A DNA stretch of 8,340 bases, from contig DTXE01000152.1 in NCBI GenBank assembly GCA_012962595.1, positions 1 through 8,340 of the forward strand, given 5' to 3'. Position numbers and translations under genes: made by a program. The notes beneath the pieces are model-generated. The model did no database searches. It was not told the origin of the DNA and saw only the letters and a list, made by a program, of their open reading frames with translations. This DNA comes from Syntrophaceae bacterium (lineage in GTDB: Bacteria; Desulfobacterota; DTXE01). Of the stretch, positions 1-7,026 are shown one piece after another. Within the stretch, counting starts at the first letter, position 1; the number at the start of each line of letters is the position of its first letter.

Positions 1-363
1 AAAGTACCGCCTTTAGATGAAATAGGCCGTCCAAAGGCATACTTTGGGCAGTTGATTCACGACAATTGCAGGCGCCGAAGCTATTTTGACGAAGGGATAT
101 TTCTTAATGACTGGAATGACCCCACACAAAAGGATTGGTGTCTTTATGAGAAGGGCTGTAAAGGGCCCGATACCTATTCTGACTGTCCCATCCGCAGATG
201 GAACGATGGGATAAACTTCTGTATCGATTGCGGGGCCGGGTGTCAAGGATGTGCCGAGCCCGATTTTTATGCTGGCATGACACCTCTCTACACGGCAGAG
301 AGCGAGAGGTCCCGAAAAATTCTGGCCAGAAAAGAGGCCGGTTTGATTCCTAAAAAAGAATAA
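1..363 (+). CDS. [NiFe] hydrogenase small subunit, C-terminal part (5' end outside window)
   Basis: Reading frame 1 is open from the first base to TAA at 361-363, giving the last 120 residues of the electron-transfer subunit; the proximal-cluster domain and any Tat signal lie upstream. Distal [4Fe-4S] ligands are visible as His20 and Cys23 (motif HDNC), Cys47 (WCLYEKGC) and Cys53. The medial-cluster ligands are Cys62 (YSDCP), Cys81 and Cys84 (GCQGC). Cys74 occupies the position that is proline in standard [NiFe] enzymes, and there is a further Cys77. By analogy with [NiFeSe] enzymes this suggests a four-cysteine [4Fe-4S] medial cluster. The tail ends in charged residues (KEAGLIPKKE) with no hydrophobic helix, so this subunit is not membrane-anchored by its own C-terminus. 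It lies 21 nt upstream of the large subunit in the same operon. Family identity is very secure; the exact hydrogenase subgroup is not. Confidence 0.96.
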   Translation, partial: KVPPLDEIGRPKAYFGQLIHDNCRRRSYFDEGIFLNDWNDPTQKDWCLYEKGCKGPDTYSDCPIRRWNDGINFCIDCGAGCQGCAEPDFYAGMTPLYTAESERSRKILARKEAGLIPKKE

Positions 364-369
364 GGTGTG

Positions 370-375
370 AAGGAG
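370..375 (+). promoter_or_regulatory. Ribosome binding site of hydrogenase large subunit
   Basis: AAGGAG lies 9 nt before the ATG at 385, between the small-subunit stop and the large-subunit start. It is a near-ideal Shine-Dalgarno sequence and fixes the start of the large subunit. Confidence 0.85.
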
Positions 376-384
376 ACGGGGTAA

Positions 385-1947
385 ATGGGAAAGAAAATTG
401 TCATTGATCCAATAACAAGGATTGAGGGGCACCTCAAGATAGAGGTGGAAATTGAAAATGGTAAGGTTAAAGATGCCTGGAGCAGCGGTACCATGGCCCG
501 GGGGTTTGAGGCACTTCTCAAGGGAAAGGACCCAAGGGATGCGCCCTTCGTGACCAGTCGTGTGTGTGGCGTCTGCTACAGCGTCCACCAAATAACATCG
601 GCCCGTGCACTGGATGCTGCATTCGGGGCCGAAGTGCCCTGGGGAGGCACGCTACTCAGGAACCTGGCCATGGGTGCACAATATATCTATGATCATGTAC
701 TCCATTTTTACCAACTCAGCGTACTCGACTATATAGACATCATGGCCGTGGCCAATTATAAAGGTAAGGACAAGGGACTTCTTGCTGTAAAAGATAAAAT
801 CGTGGGCTTGGTCAAGGCAAACGATACCTTCCCGCTTACGCCCCAGTATAAACCGGACGAATTCTGTGTCAACGACCCGGATATAGTTATTTCGGCGGTC
901 AAGCACTACATAGATGCCTTGTCAATACATGCCAAGGCCAGAAATATGGGGGCCATCTTCGGGGGTCGGACACCTCATTACCAGAGTATTGTGGTCGGTG
1001 GATGTACCCAGTATCCAGACATCAATATGGTAGCCAGATTTCGTACCATGCTTGATGAGCAGGCCAAGTTTATCAATGAGGTCTATATCCCCGATGTTTT
1101 GTATTTCGGTACCGGCCCTCTCTTTCCACTGGCCAAAATGGGTATGGGCGGTGGTCATTACAATTATCTTTCTTATGGTGCTTTTGAAAAGGATCCGGCC
1201 GGTAAGGACCTGGTGTTCCCACCAGGGGTCATTATTGGCCTAGATCCCAATAATATCAGGGTTCAATCCTTTAATCAGAAAAAGATCACCGAATCAGTGA
1301 AATATGCCTGGTATAAGAAGGATAAACCTCGACATCCTTACAAAGGCAAGCAAGAATTTGACCTGGATGGAGAAAAAGCTTATTCCTTTGTCAAGGCACC
1401 TCGCTATAGGGGAAAACCTATGGAGGTTGGTCCGCTGGCCCGGATGCTGGTAGCTAAAAACCCAACCTTCCTCGGGCTGGTAAAACAGGGGGTCAAACCT
1501 GGAGTGGTAGCCCGTCATGCAGCCCGCGCCATTGAGACCAAACTGGTAGTAGATGCCTGCTACAAGTGGTGTGATGACTTGCTTGCTGCCATGACCAAAC
1601 CAGGTTTTAAGATTCACGACAGCCAGCATTGGGAGCCCCCAAAAAAGGGTATAGGGGCTGGATTTTATGAGGCACCACGGGGTGCTTTAGGTCATTGGGT
1701 GAAGATAAAGAATAAAAAGATTGATAATTATCAGATGGTGGTGCCCTCTACTTGGAATGCATCACCTAGGGATGAAAAGAAGGTTCGAGGGCCATATGAG
1801 GAAGCACTCATGGGAGTCCCTGTGCCGGATCCTGATAACCCCATAAATGTGGTGCGGGTTATCCGTTCCTTCGACCCCTGCCTAGCCTGTGCCATTCATC
1901 TTATCGATCCCAAGACCAACGAAATTCGGAAATTCATAGTAGAGTGA
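385..1947 (+). CDS. [NiFe] hydrogenase large (catalytic) subunit
   Basis: This 520-residue protein is the Ni-Fe active-site subunit that catalyses H2 <-> 2H+ + 2e-, passing electrons to the small subunit encoded upstream. The N-terminus has the family signature DPITRIEGH (residues 8-16). The first cysteine pair is in RVCGVC (Cys61, Cys64), followed by His68. The second pair is in DPCLACAIH (Cys499, Cys502) near the end. The conserved PSTWNASPRD and APRYRGKPMEVGPLAR stretches are also present. His505 should be the last residue of the mature protein, and the following 15 residues (from LIDPKTNE) form the peptide removed by the maturation protease encoded next. Cys499 is encoded by TGC, so this is not a selenocysteine enzyme. 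Length is within the usual range. The C-terminal sequence and the partner's Cys-rich medial site recall group 1 periplasmic enzymes of sulfate reducers; I infer group 1 but do not assign a subgroup. hynA/hyaB-style names would be arbitrary. Confidence 0.97.
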   Translation: MGKKIVIDPITRIEGHLKIEVEIENGKVKDAWSSGTMARGFEALLKGKDPRDAPFVTSRVCGVCYSVHQITSARALDAAFGAEVPWGGTLLRNLAMGAQYIYDHVLHFYQLSVLDYIDIMAVANYKGKDKGLLAVKDKIVGLVKANDTFPLTPQYKPDEFCVNDPDIVISAVKHYIDALSIHAKARNMGAIFGGRTPHYQSIVVGGCTQYPDINMVARFRTMLDEQAKFINEVYIPDVLYFGTGPLFPLAKMGMGGGHYNYLSYGAFEKDPAGKDLVFPPGVIIGLDPNNIRVQSFNQKKITESVKYAWYKKDKPRHPYKGKQEFDLDGEKAYSFVKAPRYRGKPMEVGPLARMLVAKNPTFLGLVKQGVKPGVVARHAARAIETKLVVDACYKWCDDLLAAMTKPGFKIHDSQHWEPPKKGIGAGFYEAPRGALGHWVKIKNKKIDNYQMVVPSTWNASPRDEKKVRGPYEEALMGVPVPDPDNPINVVRVIRSFDPCLACAIHLIDPKTNEIRKFIVE

Positions 1948-2444
1948 CCAAGCTTAACAAGTCTGATACATTCACCCCCCATAACCAGAAAAAGATAGTG
2001 GTGTTGGGGGTGGGTAATCTCCTTCTCTCGGATGAGGGGATAGGGGTTCATGTAGTCAATAAGCTGATGGAAATGGCTCTCCCTCCTGAGGTAGAGGTTA
2101 TCGAGGGGGGAATCTATGGTCTCGGTCTCATGAATGTGGTGATGGGGGCAGAGCGGTTAATTGTAATTGATGCGGTGAGAGGTGGGGGACCTCCTGGTTC
2201 GATTTATCAATTTAATATTGAGGAACTCACTACCTACCCTGATGTTTATAAAATGTCGGTACATGAGATTAGTATCTTAGAAGTCATTCGTCTGTCGGGA
2301 TTAGTAGGCCGAACTCCTAAGACCACTGTAATCGGGGTTGAACCCAAGTCTCTGGAAACAGGGATGGAACTCTCCCCGGAAATACAGGCCAAGGTGCCCA
2401 GGATCATTGAGTTGATATTGGATGAACTGAAGCATTCTGCCTAA
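1944..2444 (+). CDS. Hydrogenase maturation endopeptidase (HyaD/HybD type, peptidase M52)
   Basis: This 166-residue nickel-dependent endopeptidase should trim the C-terminal tail of the large subunit after the Ni-Fe cofactor is in place. The core begins [20 protein letters not shown]. Likely nickel-sensing ligands by alignment with E. coli HybD are Glu31 (SDEGIG), Asp76 (VIDAVRGG) and His107 (SVHEIS). The GTG start at 1944 overlaps the large-subunit TGA (GTGA), indicating translational coupling; there is no strong Shine-Dalgarno of its own. This start gives about 16 extra residues before the core, but the next in-frame GTG codons fall inside the first beta strand and would damage the fold. 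The TAA stop overlaps the TAG of the convergent mnmG gene. A cytoplasmic location is expected. Which protease name (HyaD, HybD, HynC) applies cannot be decided here. Confidence 0.95.
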   Translation: MTKLNKSDTFTPHNQKKIVVLGVGNLLLSDEGIGVHVVNKLMEMALPPEVEVIEGGIYGLGLMNVVMGAERLIVIDAVRGGGPPGSIYQFNIEELTTYPDVYKMSVHEISILEVIRLSGLVGRTPKTTVIGVEPKSLETGMELSPEIQAKVPRIIELILDELKHSA

Positions 2445-4333
2445 TCCTTATCTACCCCCTCCTTTTCTAACCTCTTCAAATGTACTTGCAAAATAGATAA
2501 AGCAGCAGGGGTGATTCCTGGTATGCGATATGCCTGCCCAAGGGATAGGGGCCTGATTTTGGAAAGCTTCTCCTTAACCTCTCTTGATAATCCTGAGAGG
2601 GATTCATAATCTATGTCAGGTGGTATCTTGATACTTTCTAATTTTCCAAATCTCCTTGCCTGCTCCATCTGTCTTAGAATATAACCTTCATATTTAATCT
2701 GAATCTCCACTTGCTCCGCCACATCTGGTGGTGTGTTGGCAATAGATTCATCAAAGATAGAAAGGTCATAATAGCCAATCTCTGGCCTTTTTAGCAATTC
2801 CTTCAAGGTGGTTATATTCTTCAAGGGTGAGCTTGAAAGAGCCTTAAGCTTATCATTCTCGCTTGGGGTGGGATGTATCTTTATTACCTCCAGACGAGAC
2901 AAGGCCTCTTCTATGCCCCTCTTCTTTTCTAAAAATACTTTATACCTATCATCAGAAACCAGGCCCACTGACCTGCCAATATTGGTTAACCTTAAATCTG
3001 CATTATCTTCTCTTAAGATAAGACGATATTCAGCCCGGGAGGTAAACATTCGATAGGGCTCCTGTGTTCCTTTGGTAACTAAATCGTCAATGAGAACCCC
3101 GATATAGGCCTGGGATCTGTCAAGTATTAAGGGTTCTTTTCCCTCGACCGTGAGCGCCGCATTGATTCCTGCTATTAGACCTTGAGCGGCCGCTTCCTCA
3201 TAACCTGTGGTTCCATTTATCTGACCTGCATGGAAAAGTCCTGAGATACGTTTGGTCTCTAAGGAGGGTTTAAGTTCCCTAGGATCTACAAAGTCATATT
3301 CGATTCCATAGCCTGGACGTACTATTTCGGCATGCTCTAGGCCCTCAATGGATCTGACCATCCTGATCTGTATATCTACAGGCAGACTGGTTGAGATCCC
3401 GTTGGGATATACCTCGCATGTATTTAATCCCTCAGGTTCGATAAATATCTGGTGACGTTCCTTATCTCTAAATTTTACAACCTTATCCTCTATGGATGGG
3501 CAGTACCTTACCCCAACGCTTTTAATCACACCGGTGTAAAGTGGAGAACGATCTAGACTACCTGCAATTATCTCATGGGTTTTAGGATTGGTGTAGGTTA
3601 TATAGCAGGGAACCTGTTTTTGTTTTATCTCCCTTGTCATAAATGAAAAGGGCCTGGGTGGGTCATCCCCAAATTGGGGTGTAAGGCGCTTGAAATCTAT
3701 GGTTCTTCCATCCAGCCTTGGGCAAGTTCCTGTCTTTAGTCTTCCCATATTAAAGCCCAATTGGCTTAAGTCTTGAGAAAGCCTATTTGAAGGTAGATCC
3801 CCCATCCTTCCTGCGGGAAAATTAGTAAGCCCGATATGAATGAGACCCTGAAGGAATGTGCCGGTAGTAAGGATCACCGTTTTACTTAAGAACCTCTCTC
3901 CAATACTGGTTTCCACCCCGTAAACCTGCCCATTTTTAACCAACAGCTTGTCCACTATAGCCTGCTTTATATCTAATCTTTCTTGGTTTTCTAAGACAGA
4001 TCTCATCCTGAGCATGTAGATTTCTCTATCTGCCTGGGCCCTAGAGGACCTAACAGCAGGGCCTTTTTTGGTATTAAGCACCCTGAATTGAATGCCGGCT
4101 TCATCAATATTTTTGGCCATCTCACCGCCTAGGGCATCTATCTCCTTTACCAGATGGCCTTTAGCTATACCACCAATGGCAGGATTGCAGGACATATGTG
4201 CTATACGGTCTATATTCATGGTGAGGAGAAGGGTAGGATGTCCTAGACGGGCGGAACTTAGTGCAGCCTCACAACCTGCATGACCGGCACCCACCACAAT
4301 GACATGGTATTCCTTAGGATAGGCATTTATCAT
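2441..4333 (-). CDS. mnmG: tRNA uridine-5-carboxymethylaminomethyl modification enzyme MnmG (GidA)
   Basis: This 630-residue FAD protein works with the GTPase MnmE to build the cmnm5/nm5 group on U34 of tRNAs reading split codon boxes. The FAD-binding Rossmann motif [10 protein letters not shown] is at residues 15-24. Other family signatures are MSCNPAIGG with Cys49, [25 protein letters not shown] with Cys278, and [15 protein letters not shown]. The C-terminal helical MnmE-binding region contains [17 protein letters not shown]. Length matches E. coli MnmG (629). The ATG at 4333 was chosen because it overlaps the permease TGA as ATGA, has AAGAGG about 11 nt upstream (4345-4350), and starts just before the FAD motif. 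An in-frame extension to 4507 would only read through the permease gene in another frame. It is the third gene of the ABC operon. mnmE and rsmG, its frequent companions, are absent from the window. Confidence 0.97.
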   Translation of the reverse strand: MINAYPKEYHVIVVGAGHAGCEAALSSARLGHPTLLLTMNIDRIAHMSCNPAIGGIAKGHLVKEIDALGGEMAKNIDEAGIQFRVLNTKKGPAVRSSRAQADREIYMLRMRSVLENQERLDIKQAIVDKLLVKNGQVYGVETSIGERFLSKTVILTTGTFLQGLIHIGLTNFPAGRMGDLPSNRLSQDLSQLGFNMGRLKTGTCPRLDGRTIDFKRLTPQFGDDPPRPFSFMTREIKQKQVPCYITYTNPKTHEIIAGSLDRSPLYTGVIKSVGVRYCPSIEDKVVKFRDKERHQIFIEPEGLNTCEVYPNGISTSLPVDIQIRMVRSIEGLEHAEIVRPGYGIEYDFVDPRELKPSLETKRISGLFHAGQINGTTGYEEAAAQGLIAGINAALTVEGKEPLILDRSQAYIGVLIDDLVTKGTQEPYRMFTSRAEYRLILREDNADLRLTNIGRSVGLVSDDRYKVFLEKKRGIEEALSRLEVIKIHPTPSENDKLKALSSSPLKNITTLKELLKRPEIGYYDLSIFDESIANTPPDVAEQVEIQIKYEGYILRQMEQARRFGKLESIKIPPDIDYESLSGLSREVKEKLSKIRPLSLGQAYRIPGITPAALSILQVHLKRLEKEGVDKD

Positions 4334-5121
4334 TTGATCAATCGCCTCTTGACAAGTGTGATGGATACATAAAAGGTAATGACGGTGAAGGCTATTACCA
4401 AGCTTAAGTTGATCAAAAGGGAAATATGGAGTTTCCCTAAAAATAGGCCCCTTGTGATTGTAACCAGATGGGTTAAAGGTAGAAACCACGAAGCGGTCTT
4501 TGCCCATGCAGGAAACTCATCTAAAGGGAAAAATATCCCTGAGAATAGGAACATGGGTGCAATAGCTATAGTAAAGAAGTAATTGAAAAAATCATAGGTA
4601 GGTGCTAGGGCAGTCATGACCATAGAGAGAGAGGCAAAAAGTAATCCTTCCACCATTAATAAGGGAAGTACTAAACCCACCCATGGTGATCCCACCAATC
4701 CAAAGGCGGTTGCCACTAGTAGGATAACCAAGCCAGCAATAGCCCCTTTGGTAGCTCCCCAAAATATGTCACCCGCTATAACCTCTTCAATACTCACCGG
4801 GGTTACAATTATGGCGTCATAAGTCCTCTGGGTAGTCATTCGGGTAAATGACCCAAAGGTGCACTCAAAACAGGCGCTGTACATGGTAGATGATACCAGT
4901 AATCCTGGTGCAATAAACTGAATGTAAGGAATACCTGATATGTCCGGTATAAATTTTCCTAAGCCATATCCTAAAGCTAGGAGATAGAGGATAGGTTCAC
5001 CCAGATTTCCCACCAGACTGGGTCTATAGAACTTTAGCCAAACATTCCCATTCCTCTGCCAAACGCGAAATGCTCCATCTCCAATATAAGGAATCCTAAA
5101 GGTATTTATAAAGGCATTCAT
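4330..5121 (-). CDS. ABC-2 type transporter permease (NodJ-like)
   Basis: This 263-residue integral membrane protein is the permease half of an ABC exporter whose ATPase is encoded immediately upstream. Six hydrophobic segments can be seen at about residues 36-54, 65-87, 116-140, 147-170, 180-199 and 236-256. The ABC-2 signature [18 protein letters not shown] (about 192-208), followed by LPLTHLV, is clear. The layout resembles NodJ and drug/daunorubicin-resistance permeases. The start ATG overlaps the ATPase stop (ATGA at 5118-5121) and has GGGAG 8 nt upstream; the stop overlaps the mnmG start in the same way. Two permease copies probably pair with two ATPases. The substrate cannot be inferred from sequence; nodulation-factor export is not implied by the resemblance. 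Confidence 0.93.
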   Translation of the reverse strand: MNAFINTFRIPYIGDGAFRVWQRNGNVWLKFYRPSLVGNLGEPILYLLALGYGLGKFIPDISGIPYIQFIAPGLLVSSTMYSACFECTFGSFTRMTTQRTYDAIIVTPVSIEEVIAGDIFWGATKGAIAGLVILLVATAFGLVGSPWVGLVLPLLMVEGLLFASLSMVMTALAPTYDFFNYFFTIAIAPMFLFSGIFFPLDEFPAWAKTASWFLPLTHLVTITRGLFLGKLHISLLINLSLVIAFTVITFYVSITLVKRRLIK

Positions 5122-6035
5122 TCCTTAAGCTCCCTACCGGTTAGTTTTAAGAATACATCTTCTAGGGTAGCAGGACGGTAAATAATTCTCTCATCTTTCA
5201 CCTCTTTGATTTTCTGCACAAGCCTACCACCTTCTCTGGAATAGAGAAATAATGTATCGGCTGCCCTTTCAAAAGAGAACTGGTGCTCTTTCAAACTATC
5301 CAAAATATAATTACTTTCTTGACCATCAGACCTGATCTCGATAACTTCGGTTCCTACAAATTCCGTTATAAGGTGGTTAGGGCTTCCCTCTGCTATGATC
5401 TGACCCTGATCCATAATGGCCAGACGGTCGCAAAGCTGGGCCGCCTCTTCCATATAGTGGGTGCTTAGTACCATAGTAGTACCATGGGCTTTTAGCTGTC
5501 TTAACTTTTGCCAGATGAGGTGACGTGCCTGGGGGTCCAGGCCTATAGTGGGCTCATCAAGGATAATTAACTCAGGATCATTAATCAAAGAGCGTGCAAT
5601 GAGTAGCCTTCTCTTCATCCCTCCGGAAAGTCTGAGGATTACCTCATCTCGTTTATCTGAAAGTTGGACGAAGCTTAAGAGTTCCTTAACCCTATTCCTG
5701 GCTACTTTCTTTGGAATGTTAAAGTATCGGGCATATACCATAAGATTTTCAAAAACTGTAAGATCAGGGTCTAAATTAGTTTCCTGGGGGATAACCCCTA
5801 TTTTTTGCTTTACCTTTTTTGGATACCTACCTACATCCAACCCAAATACAGTAACATTTCCCTTTGTTATGGGGGTGTAGCAGATAATCATACTCATGGT
5901 GGTGGTTTTACCTGCTCCATTAGGGCCCAAAAAGCCAAAGCATTCTCCTTTACATACAGAGAAGTTTATGCCCTTAACCACCCGATGCGAGTTGTATTCC
6001 TTAACCAAATTCCTTGCCTCAACTACCACATCCAT
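5118..6035 (-). CDS. ABC transporter ATP-binding protein (NodI/drug-export type)
   Basis: This 305-residue cytoplasmic ATPase powers the permease encoded downstream. Visible motifs are Walker A GPNGAGKTT (residues 37-45), Q-loop Gln84 (VIPQE), signature LSGGM (136-140), Walker B LIILDEP (156-162), D-loop GLDP, and switch His193 (STHYMEEAAQLCDR). The last 70 or so residues form the C-terminal extension typical of DrrA/NodI-like proteins, ending with PATLEDVFLKLTGREL. The ATG at 6035 directly precedes the first strand (EARNLVKEY) and no better start follows. No Shine-Dalgarno sequence is visible before it, and the best promoter sits so close that the mRNA may be leaderless. First gene of the ABC-ABC-mnmG operon. 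Family certain, substrate unknown. Confidence 0.95.
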   Translation of the reverse strand: MDVVVEARNLVKEYNSHRVVKGINFSVCKGECFGFLGPNGAGKTTTMSMIICYTPITKGNVTVFGLDVGRYPKKVKQKIGVIPQETNLDPDLTVFENLMVYARYFNIPKKVARNRVKELLSFVQLSDKRDEVILRLSGGMKRRLLIARSLINDPELIILDEPTIGLDPQARHLIWQKLRQLKAHGTTMVLSTHYMEEAAQLCDRLAIMDQGQIIAEGSPNHLITEFVGTEVIEIRSDGQESNYILDSLKEHQFSFERAADTLFLYSREGGRLVQKIKEVKDERIIYRPATLEDVFLKLTGRELKE

Positions 6036-6042
6036 ATTTTTA

Positions 6043-6071
6043 AAAGTACCAAAAGCCTAATCGCCTGTCAA
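6043..6071 (-). promoter_or_regulatory. Candidate promoter of the ABC-mnmG operon, possibly leaderless
   Basis: On the minus strand TTGACA (6066-6071, perfect -35) is followed after exactly 17 nt by TACTTT (6043-6048, 3 of 6 to TATAAT, with the key TA...T). Seven bases on, the predicted start falls at about 6036, next to the ATPase ATG at 6035. The stretch between the -10 and the ATG is only AT-rich sequence without a ribosome binding site, which fits a leaderless message. The -10 is weak, so this remains a prediction. Confidence 0.5.
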
Positions 6072-6103
6072 CGACTACAGGAGGATTAGCTCTTTTAAGT
6101 TTA

Positions 6104-6117
6104 GGATTTTGGATTTT
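6104..6117. repeat. Two tandem GGATTTT heptamers in the divergent intergenic region
   Basis: GGATTTT occurs twice head to tail. Its reverse complement AAAATCC differs by one base from the heptamer AAATCCC (a rotation of AATCCCA) repeated three times near 8186, so the same low-complexity repeat type is present in two gene gaps in opposite orientation. Function unknown; two copies alone could be chance. Confidence 0.4.
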
Positions 6118-6143
6118 CCTCTGGAGATTAGATTCATAGAGTA

Positions 6144-6172
6144 TTGAAGGATTTGACAAATTTTTGTATAAT
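6144..6172 (+). promoter_or_regulatory. Sigma-70-type promoter for the DUF2905 gene
   Basis: TTGAAG (6144-6149) and a perfect TATAAT (6167-6172) are 17 nt apart. Predicted start is about 6179, giving a leader of some 24 nt with AGGGGTGG (6185-6192) as ribosome binding site for the ATG at 6203. It is divergent from the ABC-mnmG promoter. A TTGACA at 6153-6158 lies too close to this -10 to serve as its -35. Confidence 0.6.
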
Positions 6173-6202
6173 AAAAGGTTGCTTAGGGGTGGTATTTAAA
6201 TT

Positions 6203-6424
6203 ATGAATCCTTTGGCAGAACTGGGAAAGATGTTGATTGTGATTGGAGTAATTATTGCTATATTGGGATTATTCATCTCCATAGGACCCAACATCCCCTT
6301 GATTGGGAAACTGCCTGGTGATATCTACATTAAAAAGAAAGGTTTTGGCTTTTATTTTCCTATCACTACCTGCATTGTTATCAGTATAATCCTCACCCTC
6401 CTCTTTTCTCTATTCAGAAAATAA
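6203..6424 (+). CDS. DUF2905 family small inner-membrane protein
   Basis: This 73-residue protein has two hydrophobic helices (about residues 8-28 and 52-70) joined by a short polar loop. The family hallmarks are IPLIGKLPGDI (31-41), a lysine-rich patch (KKK, 44-46) and FYFPITTCI (50-58). Both ends are short, so it is essentially a helical hairpin in the cytoplasmic membrane. The family has no established function. The gene has its own promoter (TTGAAG-N17-TATAAT) and an AGGGGTGG ribosome binding site. It is monocistronic or loosely linked to the next gene, 103 nt downstream, which has a promoter of its own. Full length for the family. Confidence 0.88.
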   Translation: MNPLAELGKMLIVIGVIIAILGLFISIGPNIPLIGKLPGDIYIKKKGFGFYFPITTCIVISIILTLLFSLFRK

Positions 6425-6483
6425 CCCACAAACTAAAACTTTCAAATCCGCCGCCCATTGACAAGGATAGGTTTCTGGGTTAT
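6421..6483. repeat. Imperfect inverted repeat spanning the 6425-6527 gene gap
   Basis: ATAACCCACAAAC (6421-6433) and GTTTCTGGGTTAT (6471-6483) are reverse complements at 12 of 13 positions, separated by 37 nt. The left arm contains the DUF2905 stop codon and the right arm overlaps the spacer and -10 of the promoter for the next gene. It could form an RNA hairpin in read-through transcripts or be a binding site. There is no T-tract, so it is not a typical intrinsic terminator. Confidence 0.5.
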
Positions 6484-6486
6484 GGT
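6458..6486 (+). promoter_or_regulatory. Sigma-70-type promoter for the 161-residue hypothetical protein
   Basis: A perfect TTGACA (6458-6463) is followed after 17 nt by TATGGT (6481-6486, 4 of 6). Predicted start is about 6493, some 35 nt before the ATG at 6528. The right arm of the inverted repeat (6471-6483) lies inside this promoter, which makes regulation by a bound protein conceivable. Confidence 0.55.
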
Positions 6487-6527
6487 CACTGGCGAGAAAG
6501 ATAGGGGTAAGATATTCTAAGGAAATA

Positions 6528-7013
6528 ATGGCTTCGCATAATGATGATGAAAGGGAACGGCTGAGCTGGAGAGAGATTGATAGACTAAAGGACCGAAGTA
6601 GGCATGTAACCCGAGAAAAAGGCTACCGTAAAAAGTCCTTCCCATCTGAGTGGGCCAAAAGGCAATTTCTTAAACAAGCAGAGAAGCTGTTCACGGGAAA
6701 GAAAGGCTCAGAAGAGCACAAGGTTGCTCACAATGCCATTCATAAGTATTATGGATCGGGAAAATTCCAGGGTGCTGTGAAAAGATATCTCAACCAATAT
6801 GGTCTTCCAGATGACTGGGACACCTTGCTTTTGGTTCTTGATTACAAAGATAAAGAAACTGTCAAAAAGGCACTTTATGCCTTAAAGGAGATGTATGGGG
6901 CAAGGAGTCCTCTGGAAAAACAGGGACTGAAAGGAAAGATTGAGACCTTGGCTTTGACTGTCAAAGACAATGAATTAAGAGAGCTGGCTGAGGGAATTCT
7001 GGATGAGTTATAA
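6528..7013 (+). CDS. Conserved hypothetical protein, charged and helical, possible HEAT-like C-terminus
   Basis: Function not recognised. The 161-residue product starts with a highly charged stretch (residues 1-60, many Arg/Lys/Asp/Glu; motif LSWREIDRLKDRSRHV at 12-27), with no signal peptide or membrane segment, so it should be cytoplasmic. Residues 62-92 look like a short helical unit (HKVAHNAIHKYYGSGKFQ...). Residues 93-161 read as paired amphipathic helices around DWDTLLLVLDYKD, reminiscent of HEAT/armadillo-like repeats. I recall similar proteins in deltaproteobacterial genomes but cannot name a family. The start ATG has AAGGA 4 nt upstream (6519-6523), a short spacing, and a TTGACA/TATGGT promoter lies before it. 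The gene ends 13 nt from the convergent lipoprotein gene. Real coding capacity is supported by its length, motif-like N-terminus and placement. Confidence 0.8.
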   Translation: MASHNDDERERLSWREIDRLKDRSRHVTREKGYRKKSFPSEWAKRQFLKQAEKLFTGKKGSEEHKVAHNAIHKYYGSGKFQGAVKRYLNQYGLPDDWDTLLLVLDYKDKETVKKALYALKEMYGARSPLEKQGLKGKIETLALTVKDNELRELAEGILDEL

Positions 7014-7026
7014 TTGACCCCATCTC

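Noticed and set aside
13..591. 192-codon reverse-strand reading frame opposite the hydrogenase subunits
   Set aside because: It overlaps two certain genes, crosses their junction and has no recognisable motifs; it is a shadow of strong coding sequence.
1294..1629. 111-codon reverse-strand frame inside the hydrogenase large subunit
   Set aside because: Shadow frame opposite conserved catalytic-subunit sequence, without ribosome binding site or motif.
1879..1887. Possible selenocysteine (UGA) in the C-terminal active-site motif
   Set aside because: The first active-site Cys codon is TGC and the frame is open to the normal stop, so the enzyme is a Cys-type [NiFe] hydrogenase.
4334..4507. N-terminal extension of mnmG by 58 codons
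   Set aside because: It lies wholly inside the permease coding sequence in another frame, resembles no MnmG N-terminus, and the ATG at 4333 has an ATGA overlap and places the FAD motif at the usual distance.
6079..6084. Perfect AGGAGG as a ribosome binding site on the plus strand
   Set aside because: No ATG, GTG or TTG follows at suitable spacing with an open frame of any length that makes sense.
5805..6089. 94-codon plus-strand frame across the ATPase start
   Set aside because: It is antisense to the Walker A region of a certain ATPase gene and has no motif of its own.
6153..6158. Perfect TTGACA as -35 for the TATAAT at 6167
   Set aside because: Only 8 nt separate them; TTGAAG at 6144-6149 has the proper 17-nt spacing.
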